Origin: Helicoverpa zea
Lineage: Eukaryota > Arthropoda > Insecta > Lepidoptera > Noctuidae
Assembly: GCF_022581195.2 (NCBI RefSeq)
Contig: NC_061459.1
Span: 11,842,001-11,906,000, forward strand
Length of the DNA stretch: 64,000 nt
Reading direction: 5' to 3'
Under the pieces are notes generated by a model that searched no databases, was not told the DNA's origin, and saw nothing but the letters and a program-made list of their open reading frames with translations. This document shows positions 1 through 8,710 of the stretch, piece by piece. Positions within the stretch are counted from its first letter, which is position 1. Every line of letters begins with the position of its first letter. Made by a program: the position numbers and the translations under genes.

Positions 1-178
1 TGATGGTTATTTTTAGTTTGTACTTACACACAGAACCACCTCGACTACCACGAACTGTCCTAGAGCGCCGAGAAGGTGAAGCCACTGAAGCTGTGTGACG
101 TGAAACTAAAAAGATAAATATTTACATTTTAAAATTCTCGATCTAATGGTAGAGAATGCTGTTTAAATGTATTTTTTA

Positions 179-1759
179 CCTACATGATGAAGCCGCAGTT
201 CTTGGAATGACTGGGGAGGCTACTGGGGTGGAACCACGGCGTGAAGGTGAAGGTGTGGGCGTATGGGAAAGTGTTACAGTAGGAGGGGACAGGCTGGGAT
301 GATAAACATGAGGATTTGGAGGAGGAGTGTTGTCTAACTGGTTATTCTGAAACAACAGAAACAATCTTAAAAAGGCCCACTTCCTAATATTGAAATTAAA
401 TATCGACAATTCCAAGTGACACAGTAAATAATATTAAAGCACTTAGAATTTCAGAGATAGATACATCCCCGTAAAATGCTTTGGCTAGTTCCAACAATGG
501 AGCTGGATGAGGAAGCAAACAGTTTTCTCGAAATTGCACTAGCTGGTGGTCTGTAATTTCGAGGTGCTGGACTGTCCTCAATCAGGGCGGAATCCTGTAA
601 ATTGGATAAAATGGTATCTTCCTTGTGGGATAAAATTAAGATTATAATATTATTAGGGTTACTACAAGGATGAATTACTATTTCAATTATATTGGTAATA
701 ATAAAATGAATTTCAATATTTATAGATACTAATAGAATATAATCTAGACACATCATATACAGACATATTTAGTACAAAATAGCTTACATAAAATACAATA
801 GCTGCTGATTCCTCAGTAGGCCGTGCCTGACTCTGCTGTTGTTGTGGTACATTAATCTATAATAAGTTAACATAAAAAAAAATGCTAGATAAGAGTGTAA
901 AATAATGAATTCCATAAAATTATGAATTAAAAAATATCTTACGTTGTCATCATTAGTATTGTATATAGGTTGTGCTTCGGGTGATGGAGACGGCGTATCA
1001 TTTTCCTGAAACAGGAAGGTAAATTTAATATAAAATTCACTTAACACTAAAAAGGGTCTAATCCACAAAAAAATGGGTGCTGTAAAAACGACAGCAAACC
1101 TTGCAGAGTGTTTCTAGTATTACTTACCAATTGCATTTCTGAATTTCTTACCGGAAACGGCTGAATGCCTAAATGTGCATCTCCTGTGGAAAAGCTTTCA
1201 CCACCACACAAAGCAACAATCCTTTCCTCAACCTCAGTTAGCATCATTTCGTCCTCCACCCCACCACCAGTCCTACGCCTAGCAGCAGAGCGTGCTGCAA
1301 CTTTTTTTTTAATGGCGCTTTTTTTGTCAGTCCAATACTACAATCAAACATTTATTTAAAATTAAAAAGAAAATTAGTTGTCTCCATTTCCACAATATTC
1401 TTGGTCAAAAATTGAAAAAGATTACATAAAATCAAAATAAAATATTTATGAATTCAAGGAACACACTTGAAACCAAGACTATCGGCTATCGCATAAGTGG
1501 TTTGCTTTAAGGAATGTGAAGTGGTTCTAACATACTGCTGCAAAAAAAAATACTGCTAACCTTGGTCCACTGTTTGTGGGTTTTGATGGTGCCACCTATA
1601 CTGTTTAAGCGCACGGCTAATTCCTCCCACTGGCTTCGACTTCGCTCTCTGGCATTTTGCGTTCTCACGAAACCCTTCGCCAGGCCAGGGTTTTGCTCCA
1701 TAAACTCAACCAGAGTTTCAACCTGAGCCGACGAAGGGTGAGACGACCTGTCATTTGGA
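179..1759 (-). CDS. Myb/SANT-like DNA-binding protein, multi-exon, partial
   Basis: Minus-strand exons with GT-AG borders at 1561-1759, 1128-1337, 943-1005 and 788-856, joining in frame; probable further exons at 451-594 (ends in a stop if read in phase) and 179-345 (Pro/Ser/Thr-rich). The first exon reads a Myb/SANT-like domain of the type found in insect 'zeste-like' proteins and Harbinger transposon accessory proteins: VETLVEFMEQNPGLAKGF, then RSQWEELAVRLNSIGG, then HKQWTK joined across the intron to YWTDKKSAIKKK. This is followed by a basic AARSAARRR stretch, a TEVEERIVALCGGESF segment and Ser/Pro/Gln-rich linkers. The role would be sequence-specific DNA binding in the nucleus, either as a host regulator or a transposon-derived protein. 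The N-terminal exon begins inside a codon, so the start lies upstream (above 1759) and was not found. The C-terminal exon structure is uncertain because two frames are open around 396-581. Confidence 0.6.
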
Positions 1760-2350
1760 CTGAAACTATTGTTGGATTAATAAAATAAACACTTCTTTAA
1801 TTAATATTATTTTTAACTTTATAACAAGAAATATAAAATTACTTCATGATTTTATCACAATTACGGCGAAAACCGGCGAAAACAAACAAGCTTAAACACA
1901 ATATGAAGACAGAAGATACCCGATATATTACTTTCCTCTATGACAGAAGAGAAGAAAATATTGTCCACAGATTAATAATGGTATTGGCGCTGTCAGTATT
2001 TTTTTTCGTAGGGTAAGCATAGATTATATTCACAGCACGAATTTAGAGATTTCTGTTTATTTTATACTTAAAAGCTGCCTCAAATTCCTTACAATAACAA
2101 ATTATAACTAAAACATCATATTTAGCTAAAATTCTGTGTCAAAACTGATAAAATTAAAAACTGATTAATCTCGGTTGACATTTTGTCGAGTGGGGAAGTC
2201 ACTAGCACAGCATTGGTCGATGTCGAGCTCACTTCACTTCGCAAGTGATTAGGTGATGTTTACAGAATGCAAAATCAAGGTCGTTCTGAATCGAATGCGA
2301 AGTGAGAGTGAATAGCGAAGTGAAATGCGAGTTGTTGTTCGAATTTTATA
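1760..2350. other. No gene recognised
   Basis: AT-rich non-coding sequence. From about 2200 there is a run of short variants of 'cgaagtgaaatgcgag', which recur near 2795, indicating a degenerate interspersed repeat. Confidence 0.4.
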
Positions 2351-2351
2351 G

Positions 2352-2625
2352 AATCGACGTGCAGGCAGGCCTTGGCCCTGTTGCGCCCCGCTGGGGTTGC
2401 TGACAGTATTCTACTTGTGTAGCCCTTTCATTTGATACCCATATTGAGGGGGCTGTGCCATTTTGTGCCGGCGGCCATATTGGATTTAATTAAAGGTGTA
2501 TACAAAATTTCAGACCAATCGGTTGACAGGAAGAGGGTGAAATTTGAATTACTAAATTTGATCCAAGAATAAATAATAAAACAAACGGGGTGAGCTAAAT
2601 AAAACCGTTTAAATATCTCGTAATG
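2352..2625. repeat. Left arm of a distant inverted repeat pair
   Basis: Contains 'gcaggcaggccttggccctg', 'gccggcggccatattgg' and 'aaacggggtgagctaaataa'. The same sequence returns inverted at 4225-4545. The two arms enclose about 1.6 kb that includes a SINE and LINE debris, so they may be the ends of one large element or two oppositely oriented copies of one repeat. Confidence 0.6.
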
Positions 2626-3074
2626 TTGAAACTGATTGTAATTTTTAGGAAAGCTCTTTCATTATATCTAGCCGAATATAAGAAATGGCAATAAAAGTTG
2701 ATAATGATCTGTAAAATCTGATTTTTTATGCAATAAATTGTGAAAAAGTGCCCATCCCTCCCCTACCTCCCCTAAAGTATGAAATGACATTACGAATCGA
2801 AGTGAAATGCGAGTTGTTGATCGAGTTTTATAGAATCCCAGTACAGGATACTTTTAATACAGTAAATGAAAAAAATCTAAAGAAACTATTATAATTAGCT
2901 CTCAAACATTTCCGCGTCAGACATGGTAGGAAGTAATTTGTTTGTTGTAAAACGACAACAAAAAATATCCTTCCAGAAGACTTCCAAAATCTTAAATATT
3001 CTATCACCTTCCCAATTTTCTGAAGATAGCTTGCTAATAACCCTTCTTCAAAATTGAGCTACAGACTTTTTCAC

Positions 3075-3320
3075 CAATCATAACATCATCTCCCGAGCCT
3101 TTTCCCAAGTATGTGGGTCGGCTTCTAATCTAACCGGATGCAGCTGAGTATCAGTTTTACAGGAAGTTACTGCCTATTTGACCACCTCAACCCAGTTACC
3201 CGGGCAATACAATACCTCTGGTAAGACTGGTTGTCAGGCTTACTAATTGCTTACATGATTGCCAATGATGTTCAAATAACAGCTAGGACCTTCAGTTTAA
3301 CGTGCCCTCTGAAACACAGT
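3075..3320 (-). mobile_element. SINE family 1 copy (minus orientation)
   Basis: Reverse complement matches the body and 3' part of the tRNA-headed SINE best seen at 48641-49019 (landmarks: 'catcatctcccgagcctttt', 'cccagttacccgggcaatac'). It sits inside LINE debris. The tRNA-like head is missing here. Confidence 0.7.
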
Positions 3321-3329
3321 CATTGCAGT

Positions 3330-3950
3330 CTTTACCACAGAGCTTTACCACGAATTCCGTAGTGGTTCAGCTTACAAATGAGTGTCATGGTCAACGCAAT
3401 CGAACGCCTTAGAAAGGTCGCAGAAAAGGCCCACAGTATCCCGCGAATCTTCCCAGGCGTTTAAGATTTGGGTGACGTAGATCTTGCACTTGCGTCAGGT
3501 GGTAGACCGACCCTTTGAAAGCCGTACTGACGGTCATGAAATATGTTGTTTAAATTAAAATGTCTTAACATCTGATCTAACATGATCCTTTCGAAAATTT
3601 TGCTAGATGCTGGAAGGATTGAAATAGGTCTGTAGTTGGAAGGGTTTTCTTACAGCCTGATTTAAAGATGCTGAGTTTCACCAAGTTAGGGAAGATACCG
3701 TTGTCGATGCAGAGGTTAAAATTTCACTAAGTATTGGGACAACCCTCTCAATAATGGAATTAATGACTGTGACAGAAAAGCCTCATAAGTCCGACCGTCA
3801 GTCTTTTTTAGATTTAAAGACTTGAATGCTCTTTTGAGACATATGGAAATTGAAAGCTAGGTACATTTCTACTGAAGTTCTGTCGAAGTAACGTCTCAGC
3901 TAATATAGAAGATGAATTAAGGAATTTGGTAACCTCTACGGGAATGTTTG
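3330..3950 (-). mobile_element. Decayed non-LTR retrotransposon RT fragment
   Basis: On the minus strand near 3370-3440 the sequence reads GLFCDLSKAFDCVDHDTHL, the conserved reverse transcriptase motif of jockey/CR1-type LINEs (the Asp of DLSKAFD is a catalytic residue). Flanking sequence down to about 3900 continues in broken frames. No long ORF survives. Confidence 0.7.
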
Positions 3951-3959
3951 AAAAAAAAG

Positions 3960-4200
3960 GTGTGTAGCGCGGACCTTGTCTATTGCCCCTCCGCGCCCCT
4001 CTAGGTTAAGACGCGCGCCGGCTCGCTACCGAAATTAAAAGTGGAACAGCCGCGCAGCTTTTGCGGCGCGCGCGGAGAGCCGACAGTGACCGACTAACCG
4101 CGAAGCACGACGCATGCGCTCTGTTGTTGACGGACGCCCGCGTCGCTCGCGTGCCGCTGCTTAAGCTCCCTAGTATTTAAAGATGTGTGTCGTGTGGGTG
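3960..4200. other. GC-rich segment of unknown identity
   Basis: A sharply GC-rich island (for example 'gcgcgccggctcgctacc', 'gcggcgcgcgcggagagc') in AT-rich surroundings, followed by 'tatttaaagatgtgtg'. It lies just inside the right arm of the 2352/4545 inverted pair. It could be an LTR or promoter of a mobile element; no terminal motifs were established. Confidence 0.3.
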
Positions 4201-4224
4201 CATTATACGTTAATTTACCACCAA

Positions 4225-4545
4225 TCGTTTTTATTAAACGGTTTTATTTAGCTCACCCCGTTTGTTTTATTTATTATTTATTCATTCTTGGGTCAAATTT
4301 AGAAATTAAAATTTCAGTGCCTTCCTGTTGTCAGATTGATCTGAAATTTGGTACACACCTTTAATTCCGATGACAATACAATATAGTAATGTCAATAACA
4401 TTGTAAATCCAAGATGGCCGCCGGTACAAAATGGCGGATTACATATTTTTCCACAACCCCCTCAATATGGGTATCAAATGAAAGGGCTACTCAAGTAGAA
4501 TACTGTCAGCAACCCCAACGGGGCCCAACAGGGCCAAGGCCTGCC
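4225..4545. repeat. Right arm of the distant inverted repeat pair
   Basis: Inverted counterpart of 2352-2625: 'ttatttagctcaccccgttt', 'aagatggccgccggtaca', 'ccaaggcctgcctggg'. The arms are diverged by substitutions and small indels. Confidence 0.6.
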
Positions 4546-4680
4546 TGGGCTGCGGGATTGTCCTAAAGAGTTACCGTGGTCGTGGTACATAAAAGGCCTA
4601 CGACGAAAAACAACGGTTTTTAGTCAGTAAGAGTCTAGCACTCCCTCACCGCTGCTGACCCATGTATAGAATGAAGAATA
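4545..4680 (+). repeat. Interspersed repeat R3
   Basis: Unit with 'ttaccgtggtcgtggtacat', 'aaaggcctacgac' and 'gtcagtaagagtct'. Related copies lie at 31465-31625, 36700-36880, 51630-51830 (minus), 54430-54490 (minus) and 58440-58600, so this is a dispersed family; its class was not determined. Confidence 0.6.
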
Positions 4681-4717
4681 TTCGGTAGGCATTTTCATTA
4701 AATACTAAAAACTAGAT

Positions 4718-5200
4718 AATAAAAAATCGGTAAAAAAACTTTTAAGTTAAACGGTTTTATATCTTATGTGCACTGAAAAATAAAAAATAAAAAAACAGTT
4801 ACTTACCTATAAACCTACGTAGGTGGTCCCGGTCATATAAGACTAAAATAAAAACGTGGGGCCCTCTGAAATCCTACTTATGGCAAAGCATATCTTTATA
4901 CTTTGGTAGATCGTGAGCTCGGCGTTCGCTGATGAAGCCGCTACGGCTGATAATTGATTGTCAAAATCTCCAGTTATGATTATAGTAAGTCGATGCAATC
5001 CACACCTATTATACCTCTAGCTAGAAGAAAGTATTACAACAATAGTTACGAAATGGGCCCCACGTTTTTATTTTAGTCTAATATGACCGGGACCACCTAC
5101 GTAGGTTTATAGGTAAGTAACTGTTTTTTTATTTTTTATTTTTCAGTGCACATAAGATATAAAACCGTTTAACTTAAAAGTTTTTTTACCGATTTTTTCA
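4718..5200. mobile_element. Foldback (MITE-like) element
   Basis: Arms at about 4718-4864 and 5053-5200 are near-perfect inverted copies; landmark 'ggaccacctacgtaggttta' on the right arm is the reverse complement of the left arm. The outer ends read 'aaaaaatcggtaaaaaaac'. The roughly 190-base centre is unique. A target duplication was not resolved. Confidence 0.75.
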
Positions 5201-5591
5201 ATCAATCTCGGAACGAAGCCCAACTATAGGTGTCAAAAGCATTGGCAACCTCTACCTTATCTGAGATAACAGCATTATCAATAACTAACCGCGGGTCAGA
5301 GTCTCGCATTTTAGTTTGGCCGGTTTCAACGTTTATAATATTCCAGACCATTTTTATTTTATTGTAATATTGTTTGCAGAATACATACCCTTTTAAATAT
5401 CTTCGAGTAGTTTCATTCATAATCGAAAATTCCTTCACTGATGGGAAGCTACATTATCGTAACAGGATAACTGGCTATATTTTATTCGGCTACGAGACGT
5501 GAATTCCACAAGGCGGATAAGACATTTAATAATAACAAAGATGTAGGTAATTCGTTATCTATAAAAAAAAAAATATTTACGATGCTTCAAA

Positions 5592-5625
5592 TATATAAAT
5601 GAAGTGCAGATATTTTAGCGCCAGT
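5592..5625 (+). promoter_or_regulatory. Core promoter of peptide gene A
   Basis: TATA box TATATAAAT (5592-5600) followed at about 28 bases by an initiator-like CCAGT (5621-5625). The stretch from the initiator to the ATG is almost identical in the other family members (cagtattgtgagagcagtcg then aacaag before ATG), marking a shared core promoter and a very short 5' leader. The orthologous TCAGT is seen in D, E, G, I, J, K, L, M and N. Confidence 0.65.
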
Positions 5626-5647
5626 ATTGTGAGAGCAATCGAACAAG

Positions 5648-7152
5648 ATGAAAGGTTTTGTGCTATTCCTGGTTGTCGTGTTTCTTGCGTACACGTACGC
5701 CGCCCCACGTAAGTGTATATTTTAATCCGATTGATATAGAATAGTGTACAAAATTGATTAGATATTAAATATTTAGTAATTTAATTAAAACTACACTTGG
5801 TACTCGATGTTAAATTATTAGCTCTTCACCAAAACTATGTTATATAACTACAATGCCTTCCTTTCTTTGCTGTCTTAAACATCTCCAGTTGATTAGTAAG
5901 AAGAATAAATATATTTTTTTGTTTGCCTTATCCTATAAATTTAAATTATCGTTGGGTAGTTGCAGCTCTCTTATCTGTCGCTATTTCTGAAAGCTGTAGT
6001 GATAGCGCATTATAACCAAGAAGCGGAAAAAACTGGTTTGATACACTTTACCTTCTCGTGATTAATATTTTACTGCTTTTTTATCGTCCCACTGCTGGGC
6101 ACAGGCCTCCTCTCACACGGAGAAGGATTGAGCGTTAATCACCACGCTTGCTCAATGCGGGTTGGTGATTTCAGCTAATTTAGTCCAGGTTTCCTCAAGA
6201 TGTTTTCCTTCACCTTTTTATCAGCCATTGGTGTCCAAGTTATACTTAGAAAGTAAATACAAACTTAGAAAAGTTGCATTGCTACTTGCCTGACCTGGAA
6301 TCGAACCCTCACCCTCATCCTCGAGAGGTTGGTTCTTTACCCACTAGGCCATCACGACTTTTCGAATCACGATTATTATGAAGTAAGAATAATTGTTACT
6401 TCAGAGTATGATCACTCCAGCGTACATAACATTTTGTGGGTTTTATTACTAAAACTTAATGATTTTTTTAATAGAAGAAACAGTCAACCGTGCTCCCATA
6501 ACAGCTTCGGGAGGCTCGGCAGCTTCTGGAGTAGTCTCAGGCTCACATTTTGGTGATGGGGCATTCAGTGCAGGCGGGAATAAAAAGAGGTAATACTATG
6601 TTATGTTATCTATTTATTTATTTAATGCTATTTACAAATGTTTTATGTACAAATGCGGACTTAAGGTTTTCAACTAGTCTACTTTTAGTTGGTGTAAAAA
6701 TAGCAATGAAAGGAGCAACACTTTATTGTGATAGTTGAAACGCGATGAAATAAAAGAAAGAATTAAAGAAATAAATAAATACCCATAATATCCCCATTTG
6801 GATCATCTAAAATAATAAAGAGGAGTTTGTATATTTGCTTCGAAACTACTGAAATGATTAAAAAAAATCTTTCACTGTTGGAAACCTACACTTTGGGTAA
6901 TAAAGGCTTCATTTATTTGATCTGAGTTCTGGACGCTTATGAAACCATGAAAAATAGCTAGTTTTAAATTAAAAAAAGATTATTTTAAAGTTAATGTTTT
7001 TTTTTAAATTAATGATAATACAAGGCATAGGTACTTGCGTCTACCTCACAAAAGTTATTTAGGTAATTCATTTAATTCTCAATATTATTGTTTTTTGTTT
7101 CAGCTGCGGTTTGCTACAAACGATTGTTTCGGCGTTATGGAACGTTTGTTAA
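5648..7152 (+). CDS. Secreted Cys-tail peptide A
   Basis: Exons 5648-5708, 6475-6589 and 7104-7152 (74 aa), assembled from GT-AG sites and homology to the other copies. Exon 1: signal peptide MKGFVLFLVVVFLAYTYA, cleavage expected after YA, then AP. Exon 2: TVNRAPITASGGSAASG, VVSGSHFGDGAFSAGG, then N-KK. Exon 3: CGLLQTIVSALWNVC, ending on Cys, with 13 residues between the two cysteines that could close a disulfide ring. Introns split codons in phase 1 and phase 2 as in all copies. The intron 1 acceptor is tandem (TAGAAG), allowing one residue more or less. Intron 1 holds a minus-strand SINE. AATAAA is at 7228-7233. Function unknown; a secreted effector is inferred from the signal peptide, size and gene amplification. 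Confidence 0.85.
6081..6361 (-). mobile_element. SINE family 1, tail type B, in intron 1 of gene A
   Basis: Reverse complement carries the tRNA-like head 'gtggcctagtgggtaaagaa' and 'ggttcgattccaggtcaggc', and ends with 'cccagcagtgggacgata'. About 280 bases. Confidence 0.8.
6815..6965 (+). repeat. Interspersed repeat fragment R6
   Basis: 'tttcactgttggaaaccta' and neighbouring sequence match a dispersed repeat also at 8440-8580 and 56880-57065 (phrases of the type 'ccgatttgaaaaattattcc'). It lies in intron 2 of gene A. Confidence 0.45.
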
Positions 7153-7279
7153 AGCAACAAAATTATTGAAATGATGTCCAATACAACATGTTAAATAAGT
7201 CTTAATATAATACTGAATATTGTATGAAATAAATAAGTATGCACCATATATGTATTTTTTTATTGTTGTCATTTAACAT

Positions 7280-7435
7280 TAGCAGTCAACACGGGTTGTC
7301 AGAAGCCAGCAGATCTGACTATCACCAATCCTACCAACGGGTTGTCCTTAATGGGTTGTCCGGGTAACTGGGTTGACGAGGACAGATAGGCAGTCTCGCC
7401 TTGTGGAAATCTGGTACTCAGCTGCAACATATAGA
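7280..7435 (+). mobile_element. SINE family 1 fragment
   Basis: Rearranged 3' part of SINE family 1 ('gtcagaagccag', 'ccgggtaactgggttgac', 'gtactcagctgca'). Confidence 0.6.
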
Positions 7436-7566
7436 TAACACCCGATGCAGAACCACAACAGAGAAGCTAAATATTATGAGTCGTGATGACGGAACACAAA
7501 GTAGATATGTTTGCGTTTTCAGCGTATTTACGCATCTACATCCAGTTCTCTAGAGTCATGGTGGCC

Positions 7567-7935
7567 TAGTGGGAAAAGAACTAACCTCTCAAGTATGAGT
7601 GGATTCGATTTCATGTCCGGCAGGTACCAATGCAACTTTTCTGAGTTTGTATGTACTTTCTAAGTATAGTTTAGACACCAATTACTGTTTCGGATGGCAC
7701 GTTAAACTGTAGGTCCCGGCTGTCATTGAACATCCATGGCAGTCGTTACGAGTAGTCAGAAGCCAGTAAGTTTGACGCCAGTCTAACCAAGGGGTATCGG
7801 GTCGACCGGGTAACTGGGTTGGGAAGGTCAGATAGGCAGTCGCTCCTTGTAAAGCACTGTACTTAGCTGAATCCGGTTAGACGGGAAGTCGACCCCAACA
7901 GAGTTGGGAAAAGGCTCGGGAGTTGATGACACAGC
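7567..7935 (+). mobile_element. SINE family 1, near full length
   Basis: tRNA-like head 'catggtggcctagtgggaaa' through tail 'ggctcgggagttgatgac'. Flanked by the 10-base direct repeat 'tctctagagt' at 7557-7566 and 7936-7945, a target site duplication that fixes both ends. Confidence 0.85.
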
Positions 7936-8318
7936 TCTCTAGAGTACCTCTGTCACGCAGACGTTCACTAATAGTTTTGTTTGTGCGATGTAGTTGTCCT
8001 GTTGACTTACAAAAAATAAAAGATCTAAAACTTTTGGTACTTGCTGGTTTTCCCTAACTGGGATCTTAAAATTCGACATCGGGCGTTTAATATCTTTCAT
8101 TTTGCTGAAGTAGTTGTCGCTGGCATAAGGAACAGCATCCACGTATTTAGTCATGGGGATTGGGACATAAATAATTGGGACATAATGTCGGGACACCTTT
8201 TCACACACGGTCGGTTAGCCCCATGGGAAGTTATTAATTAACTTGTGTTATGGGTGCTAACACAACTGATAAACTACAAATAGCTACATATATACATATT
8301 TATAAATACATATTGTAA

Positions 8319-8440
8319 CACCCAGACCACGGCCAACAAGCATGCTCATCACACAAATGTCGACCGAACCAGGAATCGAACCCGGGACCTCAGGTTCGGC
8401 AGTCCGGCATGGTGACCATTGCGCCATCGAGGTCGTCGAT
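8319..8440 (-). mobile_element. tRNA-like SINE head (third type)
   Basis: Reverse complement contains A-box-like 'gatggcgcaatggtcacc' and B-box 'ggttcgattcc'. The spacing is tRNA-like but the acceptor stem does not pair, so this is read as SINE-derived, not a tRNA gene. R6-like sequence follows. Confidence 0.5.
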
Positions 8441-8710
8441 GGGGAGAAGCTAGTAATACCGAACCGATTTGAAAAAATATCTCACATTGGAAAGGTACAC
8501 TCTTCCCGAGTAACAAAGAATATATTGTATACCGATACTTGCACAAGTTCCTACGGAACGTGGTTGAAAGCTCGGGAAAATGCCTAGGTACTGATAAAGG
8601 CTATAAATAATAACGAATTACCAATCATAAAAAATATATTTATAATGTTTCAAATACATAAATTAAGTGCAGATATTTTAGCGCCAGTATTGTGAGAGCA
8701 GTCGAACAAG

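Noticed and set aside
5421..5432. NF-kB-type site (gaaaattcc) upstream of gene A and GATA site near 5515
   Set aside because: Both lie in or next to a dispersed repeat and I did not see matching sites at the same position upstream of other copies; a systematic scan would be needed.
6329..6556. Open frame of 75 codons across the SINE and exon 2 of gene A
   Set aside because: Starts in the SINE head and reads exon 2 out of frame; no support as a gene.
7104..7152. Relation to the frog 'Rana box' C-terminal disulfide ring
   Set aside because: Only a topological analogy; loop lengths and residues differ and the taxa are remote.
8319..8440. A tRNA gene on the minus strand
   Set aside because: A- and B-box-like words are present but there is no paired acceptor stem or clear anticodon arm, and the 3' side continues into repeat sequence; SINE head preferred.
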